Source of the DNA: Pseudomonas wayambapalatensis
GTDB taxonomy: Bacteria > Pseudomonadota > Gammaproteobacteria > Pseudomonadales > Pseudomonadaceae
Direction of reading: 5' to 3'
Assembly: GCA_014268975.2 (NCBI GenBank)
Contig: CP077096.1
Span: 429,001 to 493,000 of the forward strand
DNA length: 64,000 nt
Part shown: positions 10,476-19,468 of the stretch, in pieces
Layout: every line of letters starts with the position of its first letter
Position numbering within the stretch: position 1 is the first letter of the stretch
Translations under genes and position numbers: made by a program
The notes under the pieces: model-generated
Seen by the model: only the letters and a program-made list of their open reading frames with translations
Told to the model about the DNA's origin: nothing
The model's database searches: none

Positions 10476-11906
10476 TCAGCGGATGAACAGCTTGTATACG
10501 AGGCGCTGCAGGGCTTTTCCGTAAGGCGGGTAGATCAGCCGGGCGGCGTTGATACGCTGTTTGGCCAGTACCGCCTTGGCTTTGCTGAAGGTCTGGAAAC
10601 CTTCGCGACCATGGTAATGACCCATGCCAGAGGGGCCGATGCCGCCGAAGGGCAAGTCGTCCTGGGCGACATGCAGCAGGGTGTCGTTCAGGCACACCCC
10701 GCCGGAGTGTGTGTGCTGCAGCACCTGCGCCTGCTGACTGCGGTCGTAACCGAAGTAGTACAGCGCCAGCGGGCGTGGGCGCTGATTGATGTAGGCCAGG
10801 GCCTCATCCAGCGCGTCATAGGCGACCAGCGGTAACAATGGGCCGAAGATTTCGTCCTGCATCACCTGCATGTCGTCGTTCACATCCAGCAGCAGATGAG
10901 GTGGCAGCCTGCGGCCCTGGCGCGGCTCGTCGGGGTACAGGTCGAGTACCTGGGCGCCTTTGTCGCGGGCGTCGGCGAGCAGGCGCTCGAGGCGCTGCAA
11001 CTGGCGCGGGTTGATGATCGCGCTGTAGTCGGGGTTGTCTGCGATGCGTGGGAAAAGGCGCTGCACCGCCCGTCGATAGGCCTGCGCGAAGTCGTCCAGG
11101 CGCTGACGCGGGACCAGCACGTAATCGGGTGCCACGCAGGTCTGCCCGGCATTGAGGGTCTTGCCGAAGGCAATGCGCTCGGCGGCACTGGCCAGTGGCA
11201 CGTCGTGGGAGACGATGGCGGGCGACTTGCCGCCCAGCTCGAGCGTGACCGGCGTGAGGTTGCGCGCGGCGGCCAGCATGACCTGGCGGCCGATGCTGGT
11301 GGCGCCGGTAAACAGCAGGTGATCGAAGGGCAGGCGAGCAAAGGCCTGGCCGACCTCGACCTCGCCCAGCACCACACTCACCAGGTCGCCAGGGAAAACC
11401 TGCTCGAGCAACTGCTTGAGGGCATGGCCGGTACGTGGTGTGGCCTCGCTGAGCTTGAGCATCACCCGGTTGCCCGCCGCCAGGGCACCGGTCAGCGGGC
11501 CGATAGCCAGAAACAGCGGGTAGTTCCACGGCACGATGATGCCCACCACCCCCACTGGTTGCGCCAGCACTCGCGCGCTGGCCGGCTGGAAGGCCAGGCC
11601 GACGCGGCGCCGGGCAGGTTTCATCCAGCGCCGCACATGACGCTCGGCATGGCGCAGGCCCTGCACGGATGGCAGCAGCTCGGCCAGCAGGGTTTCATCG
11701 GCACTGCGCCCGCCGAAGTCGGCATCGACGGCTTTGATCAGCGCCTGCTGGTTTGCAACCAGGGCCTCACGCAGGCTTTTCAGCCACTGGATACGCTGCG
11801 CGGCGGGCGGCATGGGGTTGCCTGCGAAGGCCTGGCGTTGCTCGGCGAACAACTGCTCAAGAACAAGGTCGGATGGCTCAAGAGGCATGGCTGTGGACGA
11901 ACGCAT
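10476..11906 (-). CDS. calB: aldehyde dehydrogenase, coniferyl-aldehyde dehydrogenase group
   Basis: 476 aa NAD(P)-dependent aldehyde dehydrogenase of the class-3-like branch that includes CalB, with a hydrophobic/basic C-terminal tail (LIYPPYGKALQRLVYKLFIR). Catalytic Cys257 in NAGQTCVAPDY and Glu223 in TLELGGKSP are present, as is the Asn in PWNYPLFLAIGP. GGAG sits 5 nt before the chosen ATG. The gene is divergent from a TetR regulator, a common arrangement for local control. The true substrate could be any aliphatic or aromatic aldehyde; the symbol reflects family resemblance only. Confidence 0.75.
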   Translation of the reverse strand: MRSSTAMPLEPSDLVLEQLFAEQRQAFAGNPMPPAAQRIQWLKSLREALVANQQALIKAVDADFGGRSADETLLAELLPSVQGLRHAERHVRRWMKPARRRVGLAFQPASARVLAQPVGVVGIIVPWNYPLFLAIGPLTGALAAGNRVMLKLSEATPRTGHALKQLLEQVFPGDLVSVVLGEVEVGQAFARLPFDHLLFTGATSIGRQVMLAAARNLTPVTLELGGKSPAIVSHDVPLASAAERIAFGKTLNAGQTCVAPDYVLVPRQRLDDFAQAYRRAVQRLFPRIADNPDYSAIINPRQLQRLERLLADARDKGAQVLDLYPDEPRQGRRLPPHLLLDVNDDMQVMQDEIFGPLLPLVAYDALDEALAYINQRPRPLALYYFGYDRSQQAQVLQHTHSGGVCLNDTLLHVAQDDLPFGGIGPSGMGHYHGREGFQTFSKAKAVLAKQRINAARLIYPPYGKALQRLVYKLFIR

Positions 11907-11973
11907 GGCAGCTCCGCGCAGAGGGGCGAGTTCTCGAGCTTATACTCTAATCGGCGTCGATCTGTGAATGTCC

Positions 11974-11987
11974 GCGGTGTGCACCGC
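11974..11987. promoter_or_regulatory. candidate TetR operator
   Basis: Perfect inverted repeat GCGGTG-TG-CACCGC between the divergent aldehyde dehydrogenase and TetR genes, 20 nt before the chosen TetR start. A possible -10, TATACT, lies at 11941-11946. Assignment as an operator is inference from position and symmetry. Confidence 0.35.
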
Positions 11988-12006
11988 CCGTGGAATAAAC
12001 CGTAAG

Positions 12007-12711
12007 ATGGCTCGTCATACGAAGCCCGCAGACCTGGATACCCGCATGGCCCCGCGCATGAAGACCCGTGAGCGCATCGTGCAAAGCAGCCTCGAACTGT
12101 TCAACCAGCAAGGCGAGCGCAGCGTCAGCACCAATCACATTGCCGCGTTCATGGAAATCTCTCCCGGCAACCTGTACTACCACTTCCCCAACAAGCAGGC
12201 GATCATCGCGTTGCTGTTCAGCCAGTACGAAGAGCTGGTGGACAGCTTCCTGCGCCCGCCGCAAGGCCGGGCGGCCACCGTCGAGGACAAGCGCTTCTAC
12301 CTCAAGGCATTGCTCGCGGCGATGTGGAACTATCGCTTTCTGCACCGCGACCTCGAGCACCTGCTGGAGAGCGACCCGGAGCTGGCCGCACGTTACCGGC
12401 GCTTCTCCCAGCGTTGCCTGCAGCAGGGTCAGGCGATCTATCGTGGCTTCGTCGAAGCGGGCATCCTGAACATGCTGCCGACCCAGATCGAGTCGCTGAC
12501 CATCAATGCCTGGATCGTGCTCACCTCCTGGGTGCGTTTTCTCAGCACCACCCGCGAGCATTCCGCGCACCTGGGTGAAGAAGCCTTCAAGCGCGGCGTC
12601 TATCAGGTGCTGGTTTTGGAGCTGGGGTTCGTCACCGCCAGCTCCCGCGCCGCCGTGGATGCGCTGTGCAGCGAATTTCACGTTCCGTTCAACCAGGCCC
12701 TGGAACATTGA
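12007..12711 (+). CDS. TetR-family transcriptional regulator
   Basis: 234 aa. The N-terminal TetR helix-turn-helix is clear: TRERIVQSSLELFNQQGERS, then TNHIAAFMEISPGNLYYHFP. The C-terminal part resembles the TetR_C domain of unknown-ligand regulators (HRDLEHLLESDPELAARYRR). Starts at 11968, 12007, 12046 and 12058 are all possible. 12007 was chosen because it leaves a 14-bp palindrome in the non-coding region, but its Shine-Dalgarno is weak. It probably controls the divergent aldehyde dehydrogenase gene. Confidence 0.85.
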   Translation: MARHTKPADLDTRMAPRMKTRERIVQSSLELFNQQGERSVSTNHIAAFMEISPGNLYYHFPNKQAIIALLFSQYEELVDSFLRPPQGRAATVEDKRFYLKALLAAMWNYRFLHRDLEHLLESDPELAARYRRFSQRCLQQGQAIYRGFVEAGILNMLPTQIESLTINAWIVLTSWVRFLSTTREHSAHLGEEAFKRGVYQVLVLELGFVTASSRAAVDALCSEFHVPFNQALEH

Positions 12712-12745
12712 TCCGGGCCTTTCGAGCCATCGATAGGAGATTGTC

Positions 12746-13600
12746 ATGCCCCTTGCGCAACTGATCACCCCGCAGCAGCTGGACGAGCGTCTGGACTCGC
12801 CGGGGCTGGTGATCCTCGACTGTCGCTTCGCCCTGGAGGATGTGGACTACGGCCAGCGCAGCTATGCCGAGGGGCATATCGCCGGTGCGCATTTCGCGGA
12901 CCTGGAGCGCGACCTGAGCGGGCCTGTGGTCAAGGGGCAGACCGGCCGTCACCCACTGCCTGAGCCTAGCCTTCTGATCGAGCGCCTGCGCAAGTGGGGC
13001 CTGGACAATGACAGCCAGGTGGTGCTGTACGACGACGGCCCTGGTGCCTTCGCAGCCCGCGCCTGGTGGCTGCTGGCCTGGCTGGGCAAGCGCGATGCGG
13101 TGTTCATCCTCGACGGCGGCCTCAAAGCCTGGCATGCCGCGCACCTGCCGTTGAGCCTGGACCCGCCAGTGCACCACGAGGGCAACTTCGAGGGTAAGGC
13201 CGATGCGAAGCTGCTGATCGATGCCGAGCACCTGGCCAAGCGCCTGGGCAGCGCCGATCTGACCTTGATCGACGCCCGCGCCTTGCCGCGTTTTCGCGGT
13301 GAAGTCGAGCCGATCGACCCTGTTGCCGGGCACATTCCCGGCGCGCAGTGCGCGGCGTTCACCGACAACCTCGGTGCGGACGGGCGTTTCCTGCCGGTCG
13401 AGCAGCTCAAGCAGCGCTTCGCCGAGAAGCTGGCGGGGCGTGCGCCGGAACAGTTGGTCGCATATTGCGGTTCTGGCGTCACGGCGTGCCACAACCTGTT
13501 TGCCCTGGCACTGGCGGGATACCCGCTGGGACGCTTGTACGCAGGATCCTGGAGCGAATGGATCAACGATCCCAAGCATGGTGTCGCTACCGGCGACTGA
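12746..13600 (+). CDS. sseA: 3-mercaptopyruvate sulfurtransferase
   Basis: 284 aa with two rhodanese domains (about 6-125 and 155-278). The catalytic Cys241 lies in the loop CGSGVTA, the sequence typical of mercaptopyruvate sulfurtransferases rather than thiosulfate rhodaneses. The N-terminal domain lacks the cysteine, as expected. AGGAG lies 6 nt before the ATG. It follows the TetR gene by 34 bp and ends 12 bp from the convergent yheT. Confidence 0.88.
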   Translation: MPLAQLITPQQLDERLDSPGLVILDCRFALEDVDYGQRSYAEGHIAGAHFADLERDLSGPVVKGQTGRHPLPEPSLLIERLRKWGLDNDSQVVLYDDGPGAFAARAWWLLAWLGKRDAVFILDGGLKAWHAAHLPLSLDPPVHHEGNFEGKADAKLLIDAEHLAKRLGSADLTLIDARALPRFRGEVEPIDPVAGHIPGAQCAAFTDNLGADGRFLPVEQLKQRFAEKLAGRAPEQLVAYCGSGVTACHNLFALALAGYPLGRLYAGSWSEWINDPKHGVATGD

Positions 13601-13612
13601 GGCGACCCAGCG

Positions 13613-14605
13613 TCAGCGTCCTTCCAGCAACCACTGCGGAATCCGGCGTTCGAGGTAATACCCCGGATTACGCAGGCTGCCGTCGACAAAGCCCACGTGC
13701 CCGCCACGGCGGTGCAATTCGAAATGAGTCTGCGGTGCCAGCTCCTGCGCCACCGGCAGGCTGTGGCCGAACACGAACGGATCGTCCTGTGCGTGGATGA
13801 TCAGCGTCGGTGTGCGGTTTTCCCCCAGGTAATAGCGACTCGATGCGCGGCGGTAGTAGTCGTGGGCATCGCTGAAACCGTTGAGCGGCGCGGTCACCCG
13901 GCCATCGAAATCCCAGAAGGTCCTCAGGTTGCGTAGCGGCCCCAGGCGCTCCAGCGCGGCCAGCCCTTCGCTGTGGCCACGGGCCTGGAAGTGCCGCTGC
14001 TTGTTCTGCACGTAGGCCAGCATCTCGCGCATGAAGTGCGCCTGGTAGACCTTGCTGAAACCCATGCCAATGCGGTCGGCGCATTGATCCAGGCGAAATG
14101 GCACAGACACGGCCACCGCCGCTTCGAGCTGGCTGGCCGAGCCACTTTCGCCCAGGTACTTCAACAGCACGTTGCCGCCCAGCGAGTAGCCCACGGCATA
14201 CAGCGGCGCCAATGGTCGTTGCGCGCGCAGATGGCGGATGGTTTCGGCCAGGTCTTCGCTGGCGCCGGAGTGATAACTGCGGGCAAGCAGGTTGGGCTCG
14301 CCGGAGCAGCCTCGCCAGTTCAGCGCGACGCTGGCCCAGCCACGCGCCTGCAGCGCTTGCTGCAGGCCTTTTACGTAAGGGGAGTCGGAGGAACCGGTCA
14401 GGCCGTGCAGGATCAGCACCAGCGGCGTGTCTGCCTGATGCGGGCCGTGCCAGTCCATGTCGAGGAAGTCGCCGTCGGCCAGCCACAGGCGTTCGCGGCT
14501 GCGCTCAAGCCTTGGGGGCTTGCGCCAGAGCGGCCCCCACAGGGTCTGCAGGTGCGGATTGGACAGCCCGACGGCGGGGCGAAAGGTGAAGGCGTGGCTG
14601 GACAT
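13613..14605 (-). CDS. YheT-type alpha/beta hydrolase
   Basis: 330 aa hydrolase of the YheT/ABHD family. Nucleophile elbow GYSLGGN, conserved HGLTGSSDSPYVKGLQ and catalytic-acid/histidine segments AQDDPF and GGHVGFVDG are present. The biochemical substrate is not known for this family in bacteria. The start MSSHAFTFRPA is chosen over an ATG 51 nt upstream because family members begin near this sequence; neither start has a strong Shine-Dalgarno. Same strand as the M16 genes upstream, so possibly in the same transcript. Confidence 0.82.
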   Translation of the reverse strand: MSSHAFTFRPAVGLSNPHLQTLWGPLWRKPPRLERSRERLWLADGDFLDMDWHGPHQADTPLVLILHGLTGSSDSPYVKGLQQALQARGWASVALNWRGCSGEPNLLARSYHSGASEDLAETIRHLRAQRPLAPLYAVGYSLGGNVLLKYLGESGSASQLEAAVAVSVPFRLDQCADRIGMGFSKVYQAHFMREMLAYVQNKQRHFQARGHSEGLAALERLGPLRNLRTFWDFDGRVTAPLNGFSDAHDYYRRASSRYYLGENRTPTLIIHAQDDPFVFGHSLPVAQELAPQTHFELHRRGGHVGFVDGSLRNPGYYLERRIPQWLLEGR

Positions 14606-14663
14606 GCTGGAACTCGTGATGTGCCTGCCTAGAATGCCATGAAACCCCGCCGTCATGCCTGTG

Positions 14664-16004
14664 CTATTGGTCGCTGGGCGAGGGTGCGAGTGGTTGCTGG
14701 TCGGCAGGCCCGCCCACAGTGATCAGTATCTTGCGGTCCAGGTCGAATCGACGTCGGATCACCTCGTGGACGACTGCAGGTGTTTGTTCGCGCAACCGAT
14801 CGGTGTAGGTGTCGAGGTAGTCGTCTGGCAGGTCGTGACTGGCAAGGTAGGCCAAGCGCTCGGCAAGCTGGCCATTCGTGGCGACCTCCTTGAGGCATTT
14901 ACCTGCGAGTCTCTGTTGCGCCAGTTGCAGTTCTTCCAGCGTTGGCCCTTCCTGAGCAAAGGCCAGCAACAGGGCGTCCACCCGCTCGACACTGGTCTGG
15001 AGATGCTGCGGTTTGACGTCCCATCTGATCGATAACCTGCCAGCGGTGCTGGATGCTGTGAAGTCCGAGTCGATGTGGTAGGTCAGTTCCAGGCGTTGCC
15101 GGAGCTCTTGCATGAGGCGGGAGCTGAAGCCGCCACCTAACACTTCGTTGGCCAACTGCAGCGGGAGATGTTCGGCCTCGGTGGGCGGCACGTTCATGGG
15201 CAGTGTCAACTGAGCGAGGATGTTGGGTACGCTCCAGGGCAGGTGCCGTGTTGCCGCCACTGACGAGGGAACCGGTGGCAGGTGTGCGGCCGTCCACCCC
15301 TGGGGCAATGCCGAGCTGATGTCCTGCGCCAGGGCGACGGCCGCCTCCCGGGATAGATCGCCGACAATCGCGATGTCCAGGTTACTCGCGCAATACGCCT
15401 TGCGATGGAATGCCTTCAGGTCATCGACGGTCAATGCGTCGACGTGCTCAGGGGTGCTCAAGACGCTTTCATAGGGGTGGCCTTGGTAGAGGTGGTGATA
15501 CAGCTCGATTACTGGTTGCCAGTGTTGCGATTTTCGCCACGCCCCGTCCTGAGCGTTGACTCGGGTCTTAATTGTTTTGAGTGCGTCGGCCGGGAAGTCG
15601 GGGTGGGCGAGCATGGAGGCGAGCAGTGTCACGGCGGGGGTGAGAATTTCAGGTGAACTTAGTGTGCGCAGGGAGAACGTCGCGTGATCGAGGCGTATAT
15701 CCTTGCTGACGATGGCCCCCAGTTCCTGCATCCGCCTGTCCCGTTCGGCCGCCTCCAGACCGTCGCTGCCTTTGTCGAGCATGTGCAAGGTCACGGCCGC
15801 GAGGCCATGGTGGTCCTGGTCGGCCGAGGTGCCTGCCTTGAAGCGTAGTTTGATATCCACTATCGGCAGCCCCCGCGTTTCCACGAACATCACGCGTGTG
15901 CCGTTATCGTTCCGCCATGATTGCACCGAGGTGCTGATCTGCTCGAATGCATTGAGGTTCAGGCCTTGTGCGCTAGTGAGTCCTGTCGGGATGTCATTCA
16001 TCAT
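14664..16004 (-). CDS. M16 peptidase-like protein, non-catalytic partner, no signal peptide
   Basis: 446 aa with the two-lobed M16 fold (C-terminal lobe marked by LANEVLGGGFSSRLMQELRQ). The zinc motif HxxEH is absent; the equivalent region reads HHGLAAVTLHMLDKGS, as in non-catalytic subunits of M16B heterodimers. No signal peptide or membrane segment is visible, unlike the homologous pair at 17969-20816. The start overlaps the end of the upstream catalytic gene by 11 bp, indicating coupled synthesis. By analogy with other split M16 enzymes it probably forms the second half of a clam-shell peptidase. Substrate unknown. Confidence 0.82.
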   Translation of the reverse strand: MMNDIPTGLTSAQGLNLNAFEQISTSVQSWRNDNGTRVMFVETRGLPIVDIKLRFKAGTSADQDHHGLAAVTLHMLDKGSDGLEAAERDRRMQELGAIVSKDIRLDHATFSLRTLSSPEILTPAVTLLASMLAHPDFPADALKTIKTRVNAQDGAWRKSQHWQPVIELYHHLYQGHPYESVLSTPEHVDALTVDDLKAFHRKAYCASNLDIAIVGDLSREAAVALAQDISSALPQGWTAAHLPPVPSSVAATRHLPWSVPNILAQLTLPMNVPPTEAEHLPLQLANEVLGGGFSSRLMQELRQRLELTYHIDSDFTASSTAGRLSIRWDVKPQHLQTSVERVDALLLAFAQEGPTLEELQLAQQRLAGKCLKEVATNGQLAERLAYLASHDLPDDYLDTYTDRLREQTPAVVHEVIRRRFDLDRKILITVGGPADQQPLAPSPSDQ

Positions 16005-17298
16005 TCGTCTCCTCGAGCATGAAGGTGGCCATCAGCCGGTCCTCGGTCAGATAAAGGCTTGCCACCTGGCGAACCTGTTCTACGGTCACGGCTTCGAGCG
16101 TTTGTCGCTCCTGCTCCAAAAGGTGCGGGTCCAGGCCACAGACGGCGTAGCGGCGGATGGTCTCTGCCTGGTTGGCGATGTCATCGCGGGCAAAGACCTT
16201 GTTCGACATGAATTGCACCTTGGCGCGATTGAGGTCCCTTTCAGTGAAGGGGGTGCGATGGAGCGTGGCGATTTCCTGCATGATCCTGTCGAGCGCCTGG
16301 GCAGGCGTGCCTATGGACGTGTTGGTATGGGCCCGAATTTCCAGGAGGCTGTCTGCGCGTTTGAATGCGTCATAGTCCACTGACAAGTTGAGCAAGATGA
16401 GTTCGTCGCTCAACAGTCGCTGGCGCAGGAAGGCGCTAGCACCTTTGCCCAGCAATTTCGGCAGCAACTGCAGTGCGCAAGCCTCCTCGTTGGAGGGCGC
16501 TGTGGCCAGGCTGGGGACGCCGAAGCTCATCAGCAATCCCTCTGTCAGCCCCTTGAGACGCAGTGTCTGCGTGCGCCGCCCAGGTGCTGCGGTTCTTTCC
16601 AGCGGCTTGAGCGGCGGAAGTTCGGCAGCCTCGAAGGCGCCAAAATGGCGCTCGACCAGCTCGCGCAAGCGAGGCATGTCCGTGGCCCCGACGACCGCGA
16701 GCGTGGCGTTGTTCGGGTGATACCAATGCCGGTGCCAGTCGCGTGCGGTGTCGATTGTCAGCGCGTCCAGGTCTTCTGGGCGCCCGATGACGGGAGTGGC
16801 ATATGCTCCGTTGCCATAACAAAATGTTTTGTGTGCCTCAAGGGCACGGCCCAGGGCTGTCCCCTCTACATGGCTGCGCCGCTCTGCCTTGACGATCTCC
16901 AGGACCTTGGTGAAGGCCGACGCTTCCAGCGTCGGGCGGAACGTGATGTCGGCCAGGGCCTCCAGGGCGATTTCAAGGCGGCTGGCCGGCAGGGTCAACG
17001 GAAAATAGGTGTTGTCGCTGTCGGTGAAGGCATTTGGCGAAGCGCCCAGTCGGTTCATGAAGGAAATGTACTCGCCCTGGGCCAGTTTGCTGCTGCCATC
17101 GAATACCAAGTGTTCCAAGGCATGGGAAAGCCCCGAATTGCCGGCTGGCTCATGGCTGGCACCGACGTGTAAGGACAGTTGTACGCTGACCAGAGGTGCG
17201 CGGTGATCTTCTTGAAGGTAGACGCGCAGGCCATTGGCCAGGGTGGCGTGCTGCAGGTGTGAGGCGCGAGCGGCGGTGCTCGGAAGGGCTAGAGGCAT
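15994..17298 (-). CDS. M16 zinc peptidase, catalytic subunit, no signal peptide
   Basis: 434 aa. Inverted zinc motif H59-A-L-E62-H63, with the third ligand expected at Glu139 in VKAERR, 76 residues later as in mitochondrial processing peptidase; so catalysis looks possible. Conserved LGASPNAFTDSDNTYF and RDWHRHWYHPNNATLAVVG are present. The N-terminus (MPLALPSTAARASHLQ) is not a signal peptide, suggesting cytoplasmic action or unknown export. An AGGAG ribosome site lies 7 nt upstream of the ATG but is fully enclosed in an 11-bp hairpin (17300-17331). It follows rsmD by 77 bp and precedes its partner with an 11-bp overlap. Confidence 0.85.
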   Translation of the reverse strand: MPLALPSTAARASHLQHATLANGLRVYLQEDHRAPLVSVQLSLHVGASHEPAGNSGLSHALEHLVFDGSSKLAQGEYISFMNRLGASPNAFTDSDNTYFPLTLPASRLEIALEALADITFRPTLEASAFTKVLEIVKAERRSHVEGTALGRALEAHKTFCYGNGAYATPVIGRPEDLDALTIDTARDWHRHWYHPNNATLAVVGATDMPRLRELVERHFGAFEAAELPPLKPLERTAAPGRRTQTLRLKGLTEGLLMSFGVPSLATAPSNEEACALQLLPKLLGKGASAFLRQRLLSDELILLNLSVDYDAFKRADSLLEIRAHTNTSIGTPAQALDRIMQEIATLHRTPFTERDLNRAKVQFMSNKVFARDDIANQAETIRRYAVCGLDPHLLEQERQTLEAVTVEQVRQVASLYLTEDRLMATFMLEETNDE

Positions 17299-17299
17299 G

Positions 17300-17331
17300 G
17301 GCTGCTCCTGATTGAGTTGGCAGGAGCAGCC
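17300..17331 (-). promoter_or_regulatory. hairpin sequestering the ribosome binding site of the second M16 pair
   Basis: In the mRNA (minus strand) GGCUGCUCCUG pairs perfectly with CAGGAGCAGCC over a 10-nt loop; the 3' arm contains the whole Shine-Dalgarno and ends 1 nt before the AUG. There is no U run, so it is not a typical terminator. It would block initiation unless melted or bound by a trans-acting factor. Confidence 0.65.
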
Positions 17332-17375
17332 TCGATGATCGGTGAGGTGGGGAGGCGGTAATTAATTAACCGGTG

Positions 17376-17969
17376 TTACCCCCGCTGCCACAGTGCGTAA
17401 TGCACCTGTCCGGTCTTCTTTTCCCGGTGCAGGCGCCAGTTGCCGGGCATCGGCAGGTTGGACGGCGCTGTTTCGCTCTCGGTATAGACCCAGGCCTGTT
17501 CGTGCAGCCACTGATGCTCCTCCAGCAGGTTGCAGACGTTGGCCAGCAGGTCCTTGTGGAAGGGCGGGTCGAGGAATACCACATCGAACTGCTGCTTGGC
17601 CGGGCCGCCGAGATAACGCAGGGCGTCAATCTGCAGGATCTGCCCACGGGGGCAGCGCAGCAGCTCGAGGTTGTGCTTGAGGTTGGCGATGGCTGCAGGG
17701 TTGCTGTCCAGTGCCACGGCATCTTCGGCACCGCGCGAAAGGGCTTCGAGCACCAGGGCTCCGCTGCCGGTGAAGGCGTCCAGCACGCGGGCGCCTTCGA
17801 TGTAGGGGGCCAGCCAGTTGAACAGGGTTTCACGCACGCGATCGGGTGTCGGGCGCAGACCTTCCCCATCGGGCACCGCCAGGCGACGGCTGCGCCATTC
17901 GCCGGCGATGATGCGCAGGTGGCCAGCCCCCTTGCTTTGGGGCTGGGCGGGGTTGGACGGTCTTGCCAT
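17376..17969 (-). CDS. rsmD: 16S rRNA (guanine966-N2)-methyltransferase
   Basis: 197 aa. Methylates G966 of 16S rRNA. The N-terminal RIIAGEWRSRRLAVPDGEGL, RPTPDRVRETLFNWL, SAM loop VLDAFTGSGALVLEALSRG and catalytic DPPF are diagnostic. The start codon shares one base with the stop of the upstream M16 gene (TGATG), so it is translated from an M16 operon transcript. Confidence 0.95.
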   Translation of the reverse strand: MARPSNPAQPQSKGAGHLRIIAGEWRSRRLAVPDGEGLRPTPDRVRETLFNWLAPYIEGARVLDAFTGSGALVLEALSRGAEDAVALDSNPAAIANLKHNLELLRCPRGQILQIDALRYLGGPAKQQFDVVFLDPPFHKDLLANVCNLLEEHQWLHEQAWVYTESETAPSNLPMPGNWRLHREKKTGQVHYALWQRG

Positions 17970-19468
17970 CAGTGCTCCGGTACGCCGAGCGGCTGCTCGG
18001 ACGGTTTGTCTGTGGGCGGTGGCAGCGGCTTTTGCGGCACGCTCGGGCCTGCGGTGACGATCACCAGCTTGTCCACCGCCAGGTGCTTGTTCATCGCCGT
18101 CTTGACCTGCTCGACGGTCAGCGCCTGGGATTGTTGCATGAAGTCTTCGAGCCAGGTCAGCGGCAGGTTGTAGAAGCCGATGGCGCCCAGTTGGCCAACG
18201 ATGCTCGAGTTGCTGGCATTCGAGAGCGGGAAGCTGCCGGCCAGCTCACGTTTGGCATCGTCGAGCTCTTGCTGGGTCGGGCCGTTCTTCAGGTAGTCGG
18301 CGAGGATGTCCTGGACCAGCTTGAGCGTACCTTCGCTGAGTTCGGCGCGGGTCTGCAGGTTGATCATGAACGGGCCGCGCACCTGCATCGGGCTGAATAC
18401 CGAGTACACACCGTAGGTGAGGCCGCGTTTTTCCCGCACCTCGCTCATCAGGCGGGTGCCGAAAGAGCCGCCACCCAGGATCTGGTTGCCCAGCGACAGC
18501 GCCGGCCAGTCAGGGTCCTGGCGAGTGATGCCCAGTTCGGCGAGCATCAGGTGGGTCTGCTTGGACGGGAAATCGATATGAGTCGCGCCCGGCTTGGGCT
18601 GCGACGGTTCGCCAGGGCTGGCCAGTGCCGGGCCCTTGGGCAGGGTGGCGGAGAGCTGCGCGGCGATGGTTTCGGCTTCACTGCGGCTGAGGTCGCCGAC
18701 CAGGGCGATCACGGCATTGCCGGCAGCGTAGGCCTTCGCGTGAAAGTCGCGCAGTTGTACCTGGGTGATACCCGGGATGCTTTCGGCGGTGCCGTCGCTG
18801 GGGTGAGCGTAGGGATGGCTGCCGTAGAGGTTGGCGAACAGCGCCTTGCCGGCCAGCTTGCCGGGGTTCTGCTTCTCGTACTCGAAACCGGCCAGCAACT
18901 GGTTCTTGATGCGCTTGAGGGCGTCTTCAGGGAAGGTTGGCTTGCCGACCACGTCGGCGAACAGCTTCAGCGCCGGGTCGCGTTTGTCCGGGGCGCTCAG
19001 GCTGCGCAGCGTGGCCACGGCCATGTCGCGATACGAGCCGTTGCCAAAGTCGGCACCGAGCCCCTCGAAGCCTTGGGCGATCGCGGTGACGTCCTTGCCG
19101 GCCACACCCTCGTTGAGCATGGCGTTGGTCAGGGCGGCCAGACCGTAGACGCTGCCGTCCTGGCTGCTGCCGGCGGCGAAGGTCACGCGCAGGTCGAACA
19201 TCGGCAGCTCTCGGGCTTCGACGAACAGGACCCGCGTGCCTTCGGCTGTGGTCCAGTTCTGGATGTTCAGTTGGCGCCGACTGGGGGATTTGCCGTCGAG
19301 CTCGGCCAGCGACTGCAGGGTATTGGCCGGGCGTGCGGCGTTGCTGTCGGGCTGACCGGCGGCATTGTCCGGTTGCGCCGGGCGGGCCAGCAGCAAGGCC
19401 AGCGCCACGATCGCAGCCAGGATGCCGAGGCCGAACAGGGTATAGCGGGGGGCGCGGCGATCACTCAT
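17969..19468 (-). CDS. membrane-anchored M16 peptidase-like protein, non-catalytic partner
   Basis: 499 aa. An N-terminal membrane anchor (residues about 9-28, TLFGLGILAAIVALALLLA) places the M16 domains in the periplasm. HxxEH is missing (SVYGLAALTNAMLNEG at that position), so this is the non-catalytic half; the C-terminal lobe has QILGGGSFGTRLMSEVREKR. The start MSDRRAPRY is supported by GAGGAG 9 nt upstream. It overlaps the catalytic gene by 8 bp at its start and rsmD by 1 bp at its end. The M16-M16-rsmD-ftsY neighbourhood is common in Pseudomonas, from family knowledge. Confidence 0.88.
   Translation of the reverse strand: MSDRRAPRYTLFGLGILAAIVALALLLARPAQPDNAAGQPDSNAARPANTLQSLAELDGKSPSRRQLNIQNWTTAEGTRVLFVEARELPMFDLRVTFAAGSSQDGSVYGLAALTNAMLNEGVAGKDVTAIAQGFEGLGADFGNGSYRDMAVATLRSLSAPDKRDPALKLFADVVGKPTFPEDALKRIKNQLLAGFEYEKQNPGKLAGKALFANLYGSHPYAHPSDGTAESIPGITQVQLRDFHAKAYAAGNAVIALVGDLSRSEAETIAAQLSATLPKGPALASPGEPSQPKPGATHIDFPSKQTHLMLAELGITRQDPDWPALSLGNQILGGGSFGTRLMSEVREKRGLTYGVYSVFSPMQVRGPFMINLQTRAELSEGTLKLVQDILADYLKNGPTQQELDDAKRELAGSFPLSNASNSSIVGQLGAIGFYNLPLTWLEDFMQQSQALTVEQVKTAMNKHLAVDKLVIVTAGPSVPQKPLPPPTDKPSEQPLGVPEH

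Noticed and set aside
14664..17298. Second M16 pair as part of a peptide-maturation gene cluster
   Set aside because: No short precursor gene, radical SAM enzyme or dedicated transporter lies beside it; hemW at 28.7 kb is a heme chaperone and far away. Kept only as a question about the peptidases.
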